Source: Clostridiales bacterium (GTDB lineage: Bacteria > Bacillota > Clostridia > Monoglobales > WRBX01). Taken from it: a DNA stretch of 56,272 nucleotides. The notes below the pieces were generated by a model. That model saw only the letters and a program-made list of their open reading frames with translations. It made no database searches and was not told the DNA's origin. Positions 26,865 through 35,552 of the stretch are shown here, piece after piece. Where the stretch lies: NCBI GenBank assembly GCA_031261985.1, contig JAISIR010000004.1, positions 1-56,272 on the forward strand. Direction: 5' to 3'. Both the position numbers and the translations under genes were made by a program. Position 1 is the first letter of the stretch. The number at the start of each line of letters is the position of its first letter.

Positions 26865-27539
26865 TTGTTAAACTTTAGCTACATGTACAAAAAATTTATC
26901 GACGAGTATGTGCCTAAAAGCAACCCTACATACTCGCTTTTATACTTGTATGCGCTAAGGTTTTTTATGGATTCCTCACCCATACCCTCTATAACCGATA
27001 TGGCTAACGATTTAAGGCTTATCCCTTCGGACGCGTATAGTGCATGGATATTTTGGGTATCGCAAGGGTTGGCAACAATAGATGGCGACGAAGTAATTTT
27101 GACCGAGTTAATGCCAAAAGCGAGCAGCGAAAATGGCGAGAGTGATGCAATGTTAGAGTGGTTGTGCAATCAAACCTCGCAACAGTTTGGCGGCTCGTTA
27201 ACAGCGTCGGATATGCAAACGCTGGTGTGGATATACTCCGAACTTAAGCTAGACCCTTATGTTACAAACATGCTAATTTGTTATGCGCGTGGTAATGGGT
27301 CAAAAAAAGGAATGAAATATATCCAAAAAACCGCTATCGATTGGAAGGAAAAGCATATAGACACAGTGGATAAAGCCGATGAGTTTATAAAGCGGTTAGA
27401 GAATCGTGGCAAGGGTAAAAAAATAACGCCTGAGTATGGCGTAATAAATGAGCGGGCGATTAAAGCCACTGGGTTTAGTAATTTTACACCAAGCGGGACG
27501 GATTATGACGCGGTGCTTGCTAAAGTAACCACTGGCTAA
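26865..27539 (+). CDS. DnaD-domain replication initiation protein
   Basis: 224 residues. Two-part layout of the DnaD/DnaB family: an N-terminal winged-helix-like region (about 1-90) and a C-terminal DnaB_2 domain (about 100-185). The latter contains the family's YIQKTAIDWKEKHIDTVDKA segment near 150-170. In B. subtilis such proteins act with DnaI to load the replicative helicase at oriC or restart sites. The DnaI-like ATPase gene follows 68 bases downstream, matching the dnaB-dnaI pairing. The start is a TTG with GGAGG upstream. A tail of about 40 residues beyond the domain is polar. Confidence 0.9.
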   Translation: MLNFSYMYKKFIDEYVPKSNPTYSLLYLYALRFFMDSSPIPSITDMANDLRLIPSDAYSAWIFWVSQGLATIDGDEVILTELMPKASSENGESDAMLEWLCNQTSQQFGGSLTASDMQTLVWIYSELKLDPYVTNMLICYARGNGSKKGMKYIQKTAIDWKEKHIDTVDKADEFIKRLENRGKGKKITPEYGVINERAIKATGFSNFTPSGTDYDAVLAKVTTG

Positions 27540-27607
27540 CTATCATTTTTTTAGTTAATCGGTGCTTACTTAAAGAAAATATAGGTTAAGGTGGTTTAAT
27601 AAAACTT

Positions 27608-28582
27608 ATGCAAAATAATAACTACCGTCAAAAGGCTATTACTTTGGCAGAGCGTTGGTTGCAAGAGCGGCGCGAGCATAATGCCGAGCAACAGCAAGTT
27701 CGTATTAACGAGATTTATAAAAAGTACCCAGATATTTTAGAGTTTGATGATAAGATTAAATCTATAGGTTTAAAGCTAATTAAGCAGGGGGCTAATGCAA
27801 AAGTTACCTCTATTAAAACTGCGCGGAAAGAGATTAACGAGCTTATAACTAAAAAACATAAGCTGATGGATAAGTATGGTCTTACCGATTCTAACTTTGA
27901 CCCAACCTATACCTGCGAAATTTGCAAAGATAGCGGGGTTACGCCTGAGAATAAATATTGCCAATGCCGCGAGCAATTAATTCGTAAGGCTATGTATTCG
28001 GCAAGTGGATTATCTAGCATTGAGTTTGCTAATTTTGATGATTTTGATTTAGATTTATATAGCGATGAATTATTAGAACATGGCGTAAGTGCGCGCGATA
28101 ATGCTAAGAGTATTCTTGATTATGCCAAAAGTTTTAATGGCGGGAATATTATGTTTTATGGCAGGACAGGGATAGGTAAAACCTTTATTGCCAGTTGCAT
28201 AGCCAACGAGTTTGCTAAAAGCGGCGGTGTGGTGTGCTATCTATCTAGCCCCAGAATGTTTACTCTACTAGATAATAATAAGTTTGGACGCGATGAGAGC
28301 GACCAAACTTTGCAGATAATTGACCTTATATATAATGCCGATTTATTAGTGATAGACGATTTAGGCACCGAGTTTAGAACCGCTTTTACCGATACTTATT
28401 TGTTTGATATTATAAACTCGCGCATTTTGGGTAATAAAAGCACTATAATTAGCACTAACTTGCAGGGGAATCAATTGGCTAGCGTATATTCTGACCGTGT
28501 TGCCAGCCGAGTAATTGGCGAGTATAAAGCTTTTAACATGTTTGGCGAGGATATTAGAATTAAAAAGAAATTGGCGTTGTAG
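27608..28582 (+). CDS. DnaC/DnaI-type helicase loader ATPase
   Basis: 324 residues. N-terminal helical region (about 1-95), then a four-Cys zinc site (CEIC...CQC, about 101-121). The AAA+ ATPase follows, with Walker A GRTGIGKT near 185, Walker B LLVIDDLGTE near 246, and a sensor/arginine-finger region (SDRVASRVIGEY near 297). This matches the DnaI/DnaC/IstB group that loads the replicative helicase. The preceding DnaD-type gene supports a loader rather than a transposon IstB role, and no transposase is nearby. The ATG has AAGGTGG somewhat upstream. It converges on the methyltransferase gene with a 13-base gap. Confidence 0.93.
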   Translation: MQNNNYRQKAITLAERWLQERREHNAEQQQVRINEIYKKYPDILEFDDKIKSIGLKLIKQGANAKVTSIKTARKEINELITKKHKLMDKYGLTDSNFDPTYTCEICKDSGVTPENKYCQCREQLIRKAMYSASGLSSIEFANFDDFDLDLYSDELLEHGVSARDNAKSILDYAKSFNGGNIMFYGRTGIGKTFIASCIANEFAKSGGVVCYLSSPRMFTLLDNNKFGRDESDQTLQIIDLIYNADLLVIDDLGTEFRTAFTDTYLFDIINSRILGNKSTIISTNLQGNQLASVYSDRVASRVIGEYKAFNMFGEDIRIKKKLAL

Positions 28583-28595
28583 GCTGTTTTAGCGG

Positions 28596-29288
28596 TTACT
28601 TTGTTTTAATACTTATGCTCACTCCGTCGCCCAATGGAATGATACTTGTAACAAAGTGTGGGTCGGCGCAAATAGCTGATAAAAACTTCTTCATGCGAGC
28701 AATTATAGTACGCTTGCGCTTTAGTATTGCAGGGTTAAACTCTACCTCGCGTGTTTCTTTATCGCCTGCCACCATGCCGCTGAACAATACATTATCGCAC
28801 ACTAAAACTCCGCCTGTGTTAAGCATATTATCTAGTATTGGCAACATAGATAGATATTGACCTTTAGCACCGTCTAAAAATATAAAATCAAACTTTTGTT
28901 CGGTATTATTTAGTTCTGTAATTACATCGCTTGCATCGCCTAGCATTGGCTTTATATCATTGCTGGCGTTATTTTTTTGGAAGTTTTGCTCGGCAAAATA
29001 TATCATCTCAGAGTTTTTTTCGATAGTTGTAATTTTAAGCTCTTGCCCGATATTTTTGCAAGCGGTATGGCATACTAATGCCGAGTAGCCTATGGCGGTT
29101 CCTATCTCTAACATAGTTTTAGGTTTATGACGTGTTAAAAGGGTTACTAAAAATTGCATTACTTGGCGCGATACTATTGGCACGCCATTTTTTATTGCAT
29201 AATCGCGCATTTCGGTTAGCGCAAGCGTTAACTCGTTACCTATAAGCGAGTCTAAATATTCGTTTATGTAATTGTAGTTAATATTCAA
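28596..29288 (-). CDS. O-methyltransferase (YrrM/TrmR-like)
   Basis: 230 residues, class I SAM-dependent methyltransferase of the COG4122 family. The SAM-binding motif EIGTAIGYSAL is near residue 62, an acidic ribose-binding residue follows in TTIEKNSEMI, and DFIFLDGAKGQY is near 128. The B. subtilis relative YrrM (TrmR) methylates 5-hydroxyuridine in the tRNA wobble position; this is the most likely role, but catechol-type relatives share the fold. It overlaps the upstream FAD oxidoreductase by 11 bases, so the two are translationally coupled. Confidence 0.9.
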   Translation of the reverse strand: MNINYNYINEYLDSLIGNELTLALTEMRDYAIKNGVPIVSRQVMQFLVTLLTRHKPKTMLEIGTAIGYSALVCHTACKNIGQELKITTIEKNSEMIYFAEQNFQKNNASNDIKPMLGDASDVITELNNTEQKFDFIFLDGAKGQYLSMLPILDNMLNTGGVLVCDNVLFSGMVAGDKETREVEFNPAILKRKRTIIARMKKFLSAICADPHFVTSIIPLGDGVSISIKTK

Positions 29289-30897
29289 GGTAATTCACTC
29301 CTCCGCAAATTCTTAACCCACATAGCACTCCATCAATGGCTGATGATACAATGCCGCCGCTATATCCGCTTCCTTCGCCAATGGGGTAAACTCCACTATG
29401 GCTAATACTTTGTAGCGTTTTGGGGTCGCGCATAATTCTAAGCGGTGCCGAAGAACGCATCTCGGGTGCGATTATAGGCGATAGAGGGTTTGCATAACCC
29501 TTAATTTTTTTATCGAATTTATTTATACCTTCTACAATAGTTTCGGTTACAAAATTGGGCAGGCAATCGGCTATATTCGCACCAACAACCCCGCGCTGGA
29601 CACTTGGCTTTATATCGCCAAACGCGCCCCAAGTTTTAGGCGGAACGCCGTTTATAAAGCTTGTCAGCTCGACCAAAGTACAAGCTGGCGGGCAATAATC
29701 CAGCCCGGCTTCTGCGCTTATTTTATATGCCAATGCCTCGTAGTGTTGTTGGAACTTAATGCCGCCTAGGGGGGTGTTATCTGCAAAATCGGCAGGAGTA
29801 ACCGAGACTAATATTGCTGTGTTGGTATTAGCGTTATCGCGCGCATGGTTGCTCATTCCATTGGTTACCACATGACCTATTTGGCTTGCCGCGCTAACCA
29901 CCTCGCCGCCTGGACAGGTGCAAAATGTAAAGCATCCGCGCGTTCCTACTTGGGCAGCCAGGTTGTATCCGCAATTGCTCACTAACATTGGGTGAGTGTA
30001 GTTTTTGCCATATAGTGCATTACCAATAAACTCTGCCGAATGCTCGATTCGCACACCCACAGCAAAACTTTTAGGCTGCATATTTACGCCTAAATTAAAA
30101 AGTTTAAGGTAGGTATCGCGCGACGAATGACCAATAGCTAGCACAACTTTATCGGCAACTATCTGTTGAACGCCTGCTACTACGCCAACAATTTTGTTGT
30201 TATGGAATAAAAAATCGTCTACTTTTGTATTAAATAAAAACTTACCGCCCATGCCTATTATGCTATGTCGGATATTTTTGACAACATCGCGTAATAAATC
30301 GGTGCCTATATGTGGCTTGGACTCGATTAAAATATCGTCGGGCGCGCCATTTTCGACTAAAACTTTAAGGCAATAGTTAACAAAAGGGGATTTTACCCTA
30401 GTCGTCAGCTTCCCGTCCGAGAATGTTCCGGCGCCACCTTCGCCAAATTGCACATTACTTAAAGGGTTAAGCTTGCCTTGTTTAAAAAAGGTCTGGATAT
30501 CTTCGACGCGCTGCTCTACCTTGGCACCTTGCTCGATTACCAAAGGTGATACACCCATTTTGCTAAGAATATATGCGCAAAAAAGACCAGCCGGCCCCGC
30601 ACCTACAATTATAACTTTTTGTTGCTTTGTTTTATCGTCTATAGCGGAGCGCATCTCTTCTAGTTTATGTGCAAAATCATCCGCGCTGGTGGCGGCATCG
30701 TTAAAATAGAGCGTAAAAATAAAGAGGATATGGTTTTTATCACGCGCATCTATGGCTCGTTTAATGGTATACTCTCGACCATTAGCAACACGTGTGATAG
30801 CATAGGTTAAATCCTCTTTAGTATATCCTAACGGCAAGGTAAACTGTGCCATGTTAGGGTTATTTGCATTTTTTATTTTGTAAAAATTGCGTGACAT
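29278..30897 (-). CDS. FAD-dependent oxidoreductase (COG2509-type)
   Basis: 539 residues. An N-terminal extension of about 95 residues precedes the dinucleotide-binding motif VGAGPAGLFCAYILSKMG near 99-117. Family-typical stretches include GEGGAGTFSDGKLTTR near 160, AIGHSSRDTY near 255, CTCPGGEVVSAA near 325, and the C-terminal flavin contact GEGSGYSGGIVSSAIDG near 510. This is a widespread but uncharacterised dehydrogenase family often annotated as an FAD-dependent protein. It begins 11 bases after abrB ends and may be in its transcript. Role unknown. Confidence 0.92.
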   Translation of the reverse strand: MSRNFYKIKNANNPNMAQFTLPLGYTKEDLTYAITRVANGREYTIKRAIDARDKNHILFIFTLYFNDAATSADDFAHKLEEMRSAIDDKTKQQKVIIVGAGPAGLFCAYILSKMGVSPLVIEQGAKVEQRVEDIQTFFKQGKLNPLSNVQFGEGGAGTFSDGKLTTRVKSPFVNYCLKVLVENGAPDDILIESKPHIGTDLLRDVVKNIRHSIIGMGGKFLFNTKVDDFLFHNNKIVGVVAGVQQIVADKVVLAIGHSSRDTYLKLFNLGVNMQPKSFAVGVRIEHSAEFIGNALYGKNYTHPMLVSNCGYNLAAQVGTRGCFTFCTCPGGEVVSAASQIGHVVTNGMSNHARDNANTNTAILVSVTPADFADNTPLGGIKFQQHYEALAYKISAEAGLDYCPPACTLVELTSFINGVPPKTWGAFGDIKPSVQRGVVGANIADCLPNFVTETIVEGINKFDKKIKGYANPLSPIIAPEMRSSAPLRIMRDPKTLQSISHSGVYPIGEGSGYSGGIVSSAIDGVLCGLRICGGVNYLEY

Positions 30898-30908
30898 AGT
30901 TTTTTATG

Positions 30909-31148
30909 CTAATCCGAAATCTCGGCTAGGCATTTTTCGCACACATATTTATCTTTAAAAAGTGATGTTTTGCTAGACGAGCCGCAAAAAATGCAAGTAG
31001 GTTGATATTTTTTAAGTATAATTGCATCGCCCTCTACAAAAATTTCCATTGGGTCGCGAACAGAAATATCTAAAGTTTTGCGTAACTCCATAGGAAGCAC
31101 AATGCGCCCTAGCTCATCAATTTTTCTAACAATACCGGTAGATTTCAT
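30909..31148 (-). CDS. abrB: AbrB/SpoVT-type transition-state regulator with C-terminal zinc ribbon
   Basis: 79 residues. The first 52 are close to the AbrB swapped-hairpin DNA-binding domain (MKSTGIVRKIDELGRIVLP, then KDPMEI-like VRDPMEIFVEG and IILKKYQP). The last 27 carry two Cys pairs (CIFC and CEKC) that should form a zinc ribbon in place of the Bacillus AbrB tail, as in many clostridial homologues. It is probably a global regulator linking growth phase to sporulation genes. A perfect 9-bp inverted repeat around its own -10 box suggests autoregulation. Confidence 0.92.
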   Translation of the reverse strand: MKSTGIVRKIDELGRIVLPMELRKTLDISVRDPMEIFVEGDAIILKKYQPTCIFCGSSSKTSLFKDKYVCEKCLAEISD

Positions 31149-31188
31149 AAGTTTCCCTCATATCAATTAAATTAGTTTTTGTGTTAGT

Positions 31189-31230
31189 ATTATGTGAGAT
31201 TAGTTTATCACATAATTTGACATTTGTCAA
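31189..31230 (-). promoter_or_regulatory. abrB promoter with an inverted repeat around the -10 box
   Basis: Minus strand TTGACA (31225-31230), 17 bp, TAAACT (31202-31207). A perfect inverted repeat, ATTATGTGA (31189-31197) and TCACATAAT (31208-31216) with 10 bases between, brackets the -10 box and is well placed for repression. A second small palindrome, TTGACA-tt-TGTCAA, covers the -35 area. Confidence 0.75.
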
Positions 31231-31273
31231 CAGAAAGAAGTGCCCATGATGAAATTTGTTCAAGTTCATTTAA

Positions 31274-32188
31274 TCATGGTTTCTCTAAACTTATCCTGCC
31301 TAGACGCGCGCTTCTAAAATCGTCTAGCACAAGCTTGGCGGCGCGTTCATCGTCAATCTCGCCACCGCGCATTAAACAACCGCGTTTTTTGCCAATATCT
31401 AGCAAAATATCATAATCGGTTTCGTAGGCGGTATCTTCCGCTAGTGAATAACGCTGCAACAAAGCGTTTTTATAGTTAGATATTAAATATCCGCAAAGGT
31501 TGGTGGCGATGTCTACTAAATCCATTACCTCGCCCTTAATTGCGCCTGTGTATGCAAGGTTTAGGGCAACTTTGCGATTGTCGAACTTAGCCCATAATAT
31601 CCCAGGGGTATCTAACAGCTCGAACTGCCTATCTATGCGCACCCATTGCAGATGCTGAGTAACGCCTGCTTTATCGCCCGTTTTAGTTGCTGCGCGGTTG
31701 GTAAAGCGGTTAATAAACGCCGATTTACCTACGTTAGGAACGCCTAGGATAAGAAGTTTAGTAGGTCGTGACGTTATCCCGCGGGCTTTATCACGCTCTA
31801 TTTTTAGACTATTGGCAGCAATAATTGCTTCTTTTAATTGGCTAAACCCTGCGCCCGTGGTAGAGGATATTGGAACGCAAAGAGTTTTTTTATCCGACAG
31901 ATTATCGTCAGACGAATTTGTTGTAGTAAAAAATTTCTTCCATTGTAAGGTTACGTCGCTATCGGCTAAATCGGCTTTATTCAATAAAATTACGCGCGGT
32001 TTATCGCCAACTATCGAGTCGATATCGGGGTTGCGCGACGATATAGGAATGCGCGCGTCGACTAATTCTAAAACAACGTCTACCAATTTAAGATGTTCGG
32101 TAATAAGGCGTTTAGTTTTAGCCATATGCCCTGGGTACCATTGTATTTGTTTTTCGGATACATTATTAGGCGCAGATTTGTTTTTCAT
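31274..32188 (-). CDS. rbgA: Ribosome biogenesis GTPase RbgA (YlqF)
   Basis: 304 residues. Circularly permuted GTPase: G4 (LNKADL, near 70) precedes G1 (GVPNVGKSAFIN, near 147) and G3 (DTPGILW, near 195). The N-terminal WYPGHMAKTKR start and the C-terminal ANTAR-like helical domain are typical. In B. subtilis it drives late assembly of the 50S subunit. Its place downstream of rplS and lepB matches the usual order, except that a racemase-like gene intervenes. Confidence 0.96.
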   Translation of the reverse strand: MKNKSAPNNVSEKQIQWYPGHMAKTKRLITEHLKLVDVVLELVDARIPISSRNPDIDSIVGDKPRVILLNKADLADSDVTLQWKKFFTTTNSSDDNLSDKKTLCVPISSTTGAGFSQLKEAIIAANSLKIERDKARGITSRPTKLLILGVPNVGKSAFINRFTNRAATKTGDKAGVTQHLQWVRIDRQFELLDTPGILWAKFDNRKVALNLAYTGAIKGEVMDLVDIATNLCGYLISNYKNALLQRYSLAEDTAYETDYDILLDIGKKRGCLMRGGEIDDERAAKLVLDDFRSARLGRISLEKP

Positions 32189-32203
32189 GTGTAGGGCTTC
32201 CTT

Positions 32204-32905
32204 TTAGTCGTTTATAATTTTTTTAATTACCGAACTTGCTAATATCTCTAAAGTATCGTAGATTTTAATATTGGTCGATTGCAAACCTAATAATTGTAAA
32301 TCGGTACAGGCTAAAATTATTGAATCTGCTCCGTTATTATACATTTTTTCTATTATATCTTCACAATATTTTTTATCTTCTTTAGTTTGTTTATTATTGG
32401 TTAATCTAAATATAATACTATTTAGTTCATCTTGCTCGGTTTTATTTGTGGATAAAAAATTGATACCTATTTTATTGAACACGCTTTCGTAAAGCTTACT
32501 TGAAGCAGTTAAGCCAGTTGAAAGCAATCCTATTTTTGATAACTTGTTATTCATTATAAAATCTACAGTTTCGTTGATTATATTTACAAACGGAATATTA
32601 ATAGCTTCTTGTATATCAGATGCAAACCTATGTAGAGTATTACATGGCATGCAAATAAAGTCGCTACCTGCTTTTTCTAAATTTACAGCCTCATCTTTTA
32701 ATAATTCTTTGTGTCTACTTATTATTCCATATAAAATTTCGTTTTCTTCTTCTTCGTAAGAAATTGGAACAGATGCAATAAAAACATGTGGTCTGTATTG
32801 ATTATTCAAACCACGTTCTAATTCTTGACAGCCTTGAATGATTTTTTCGTAGAATTTCCCAGTGGTTGCTGGGCCAACTCCACCTATTATCCCTACACTT
32901 TTCAT
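32204..32905 (-). CDS. Aspartate/glutamate racemase-family protein
   Basis: 233 residues. Begins VGIIGGVGPATTGKFY. The two catalytic cysteines of the family are seen in CMPCNTLH near residue 80 and LACTDLQLL near 195. It could interconvert L- and D-Asp or Glu, or act on related substrates. It is AT-richer than the flanking genes and sits between lepB and rbgA, where nothing is normally found, just after the lepB terminator. Local insertion or transfer is plausible. AAGGTGAT precedes the ATG. Confidence 0.9.
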   Translation of the reverse strand: MKSVGIIGGVGPATTGKFYEKIIQGCQELERGLNNQYRPHVFIASVPISYEEEENEILYGIISRHKELLKDEAVNLEKAGSDFICMPCNTLHRFASDIQEAINIPFVNIINETVDFIMNNKLSKIGLLSTGLTASSKLYESVFNKIGINFLSTNKTEQDELNSIIFRLTNNKQTKEDKKYCEDIIEKMYNNGADSIILACTDLQLLGLQSTNIKIYDTLEILASSVIKKIIND

Positions 32906-32950
32906 GATAATCTATCACCTTTTTCATTTGCTTTTTGCTTTATAAAAACC

Positions 32951-32999
32951 TAAGCCGTCGATTGCATTTTTAAAAACCAAACGCGTACCCGACGGCTTA
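32951..32999 (-). terminator. Intrinsic terminator after lepB
   Basis: Perfect 10-bp stem TAAGCCGTCG/CGACGGCTTA with a loop of about 29 bases; on the minus strand it is followed by GGTTTTTAT. Confidence 0.8.
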
Positions 33000-33027
33000 T
33001 ATTATTTAAACTTTAAATTCTCTTATA

Positions 33028-33606
33028 TTATTGGTTCAGCGCACCAAACGAATCGAATGGCCAAAAGCGGAACAGGGCATGCCCAATAATCTCTTTTTTA
33101 CTAACCATACCAACTTCGGTGCGACGGCTATCTTTGCTATTATTGCGATTATCGCCCATTACAAACACATGGTCTGCAGGAACTATTTGAGGGAAGGTCA
33201 TATCCCCACGCAAATGGGTTGCATCTTTAATATAAGGCTCGCTAATAACTGTGCCATCGACGGTTACATCGCCGGTTTCAAAGTTAATATCTACAGTTTG
33301 CCCCTCGGTTGCAATAACACGTTTAATGAATGGGGTGTTAGGGTAACTCTCGGGCTTAAAGACAACAATATCGCCATTTTTAGGGGTATAGAAGAAGCGG
33401 TTGACATATAGGCGATCGTCCGATTGCAATGTTGGCTGCATAGACGGACCTTCTACTAATACAAGTTTAAATACATAAGTACGCACTACAAAAGCAAATA
33501 CAATAGCTAAAAGAATGGCAATAACCCAATCTAAAATTTCTTTTAAAGTAGAGTTTTGCTTGCTTGGTAGCGTAGATGCTTGTTCGATATTAGAGTTCTC
33601 TTCCAT
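33028..33606 (-). CDS. lepB: Signal peptidase I
   Basis: 192 residues, the short Firmicutes (SipS-like) form. One membrane segment (about 28-48) follows a polar N-terminus. The catalytic Ser is S55 in EGPSMQPTL and the general base Lys is K95 in FIKRVIATEG. Box E is GDNRNNSKDSR near 151. It cleaves signal peptides of exported proteins outside the membrane. Coming after rplS, it matches conserved gene order. A clear terminator follows. Confidence 0.97.
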   Translation of the reverse strand: MEENSNIEQASTLPSKQNSTLKEILDWVIAILLAIVFAFVVRTYVFKLVLVEGPSMQPTLQSDDRLYVNRFFYTPKNGDIVVFKPESYPNTPFIKRVIATEGQTVDINFETGDVTVDGTVISEPYIKDATHLRGDMTFPQIVPADHVFVMGDNRNNSKDSRRTEVGMVSKKEIIGHALFRFWPFDSFGALNQ

Positions 33607-33661
33607 TATTTTACGCGCCTCCTGATAAATTATATGGCTGCAATGCTAGCAATTATGATTT

Positions 33662-34024
33662 TTAGTTGCCTAGTTTTTCTTTTAATCTAGCAGCTTTACC
33701 AACACGATAGCGTAAGAAGTATAGCTTAGCGCGACGTGCAACACCATGACGCACGATATCTATTTTTTTAATAGAAGGGTGGTTAACCATAAAGGTTTTT
33801 TCGACCCCTACACCACTAGCAATGCGACGCACTTTAATGCGTTTGCTAATTTGGTTGCCGTTTTTAATTGCAATAACAATGCCCTCGAACATCTGGACAC
33901 GCTTTTTATCGCTAGTTTTACTCTCGCGAATTTCTTGATGAACCTTAACTGTATCGCCAATTTGGATATTAGGCAAATCGGTACGAATTTGTTCGGTTGT
34001 AAGTTCGTTTAAAATGTTAGACAT
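33662..34024 (-). CDS. rplS: 50S ribosomal protein L19
   Basis: 120 residues. Characteristic stretches are LPNIQIGDTVKVHQEIRE, RVQMFEGIVIAIKNG, IRRIASGVGVEKTF-type (VRRIASGVGVEKTFMVNHP) and RRAKLYFLR. It sits at the 30S-50S interface. The usual upstream partners rpsP-rimM-trmD are absent, and rplS has its own promoter with a hairpin in the short leader. Divergent trmFO begins 203 bases away. Confidence 0.98.
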   Translation of the reverse strand: MSNILNELTTEQIRTDLPNIQIGDTVKVHQEIRESKTSDKKRVQMFEGIVIAIKNGNQISKRIKVRRIASGVGVEKTFMVNHPSIKKIDIVRHGVARRAKLYFLRYRVGKAARLKEKLGN

Positions 34025-34054
34025 AATTTAAAAACCTCATTTTTACAATAAATA

Positions 34055-34110
34055 TGTACCACATATAATGATACATCAAGCATTATATCACACATTAAAA
34101 TAAAATGCAA
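34055..34110 (-). promoter_or_regulatory. rplS promoter and leader hairpin
   Basis: Minus strand TTGCAT (34105-34110), 17 bp, TATAAT (34082-34087). The transcript begins about 34075 with a hairpin TGTATCA/TGGTACA (34055-34075, one U-G pair). Firmicutes rplS messages are known to carry a leader structure, but I cannot confirm that this hairpin is the same motif. Confidence 0.6.
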
Positions 34111-34160
34111 GTGTTTTTTTGAATTTTTTTAACTTTTTTTGCATTTTTTTAAAATTTCTC

Positions 34161-34189
34161 TTGCCATGATAGCTTTTTTAGTATATAAT
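34161..34189 (+). promoter_or_regulatory. Sigma-A promoter of trmFO
   Basis: TTGCCA (34161-34166), 17 bp, TATAAT (34184-34189), about 38 bases before the ATG. Confidence 0.8.
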
Positions 34190-34227
34190 TTAGTAATAAT
34201 CGTCTATTAAAAAGGGATGAATAACAA

Positions 34228-35547
34228 ATGAAAGTTACTATTATAGGTGCAGGGTTGGCGGGCTGTGAGGCTAGCTATTACTTGGCACAACACGGTATAG
34301 AGGTAGATTTAATTGAACAAAAGCCGAACGATTATACCGATGCTCATACCTCGCCCGATTTTGCCGAGCTTGTATGCAGCAACTCGCTACGAAGCGATGA
34401 GTTAACCTGCGCTGTCGGGCTGTTAAAAGCGGAGATGCGCTCTTTAGGTTCACTTATTATCGAAGCAGCAGATAGTACAAAAGTGCCTGCTGGTGGTGCT
34501 TTGGCGGTGGATAGGAATGGTTTTTCGGGATATATAACGTCTAAAATACAATCGCACCCTAAGATTAATATCATGACTAAAAAGGTGGAAACTCTGCCAG
34601 ATGTGCCATATTTAGTTATAGCGAGCGGCCCGTTAACTAATGGCGCACTTGCAAACGAGGTTGCGCGGATAACAGATAGCGACAGCCTACATTTTTACGA
34701 TGCAATTGCGCCTATTATAGATGCCGACACTATAGATATGAGCGTGTCGTATAAGGCTGCAAGGTATGGCAAGGGTGGCGATGACTATATAAATTGCCCT
34801 ATGACGCGTGAGGAGTATGATGTTTTTTACAATGCGCTAATAGCTGCTGAGGGTGCCGAGGTAAAAGGGTTTGAAGGTAATGTATTTGAGGGTTGCATGC
34901 CAATTGAAGAGATGGCGAGGCGAGGGCATGATACCATGTTGTTCGGCCCGCTTAAGCCTGTGGGTTTGCCTAATCCTCATGCAGGAGGTACGATTCCATA
35001 CGCGGTTGTGCAATTGCGTCAGGATAATGCCACAGCAACCTTGTATAATATAGTAGGCTTTCAAACTCATCTTAAATTTGCCGAGCAGAAGCGCGTTTTT
35101 TCGCTTATCCCTGGGCTATGTAACGCCGAAATTGTTAGGTATGGAGTAATGCACCGCAATACATTTATAAACTCGCCTGCGCATTTAGATAAATGGTATA
35201 AAAATAATTTACCCGATGCGTTGCCTAGTGGTGGCGAGGTATATTTTGCCGGGCAAATAACGGGCGTAGAGGGATATGTAGAAAGCAGCGCGTCGGGGCT
35301 GGCAGTGGGAATAAACATTGCGCGGCAAATTATGGGTAAAGATAAAATAGATTGGACGCCTCAGACCGCCATGGGTGCTTTAGGGTGCTATGTATCTAAT
35401 GCGAGCAATAATGGCAGGTTTCAGCCGATGAATATTAATTTTGGTATAATGGAAAGTTTAAATGAGCGCATTAAAAGCAAGCAAGAGAAGAACTTAAAAA
35501 TCTCGCAACGTGCATTGGATATAATTGAAAATTTAAATTTTGATTAA
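34228..35547 (+). CDS. trmFO: Folate-dependent tRNA (uracil-54) methyltransferase
   Basis: 439 residues, standard length. FAD-binding motif GAGLAGCEASYYLAQHGI at 8-25. Further conserved parts are CSNSLRSDELTCAVGLLKAEMR near 50-71, AGGALAVDRNGFS near 91-103, the catalytic-region CPMTREEYD near 190 and YFAGQITGVEGYVES near 335-349. It makes ribothymidine at position 54 of the T-loop using methylene-THF and FADH2. It converges with the GT-C-like gene (5-base gap). Confidence 0.97.
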   Translation: MKVTIIGAGLAGCEASYYLAQHGIEVDLIEQKPNDYTDAHTSPDFAELVCSNSLRSDELTCAVGLLKAEMRSLGSLIIEAADSTKVPAGGALAVDRNGFSGYITSKIQSHPKINIMTKKVETLPDVPYLVIASGPLTNGALANEVARITDSDSLHFYDAIAPIIDADTIDMSVSYKAARYGKGGDDYINCPMTREEYDVFYNALIAAEGAEVKGFEGNVFEGCMPIEEMARRGHDTMLFGPLKPVGLPNPHAGGTIPYAVVQLRQDNATATLYNIVGFQTHLKFAEQKRVFSLIPGLCNAEIVRYGVMHRNTFINSPAHLDKWYKNNLPDALPSGGEVYFAGQITGVEGYVESSASGLAVGINIARQIMGKDKIDWTPQTAMGALGCYVSNASNNGRFQPMNINFGIMESLNERIKSKQEKNLKISQRALDIIENLNFD

Positions 35548-35552
35548 AGCGG

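Noticed and set aside
27608-28582. IstB helper of an IS21-type transposon
   Set aside because: No IstA transposase or terminal repeats are nearby, and a DnaD-domain gene precedes it, which fits a DnaI-type helicase loader.
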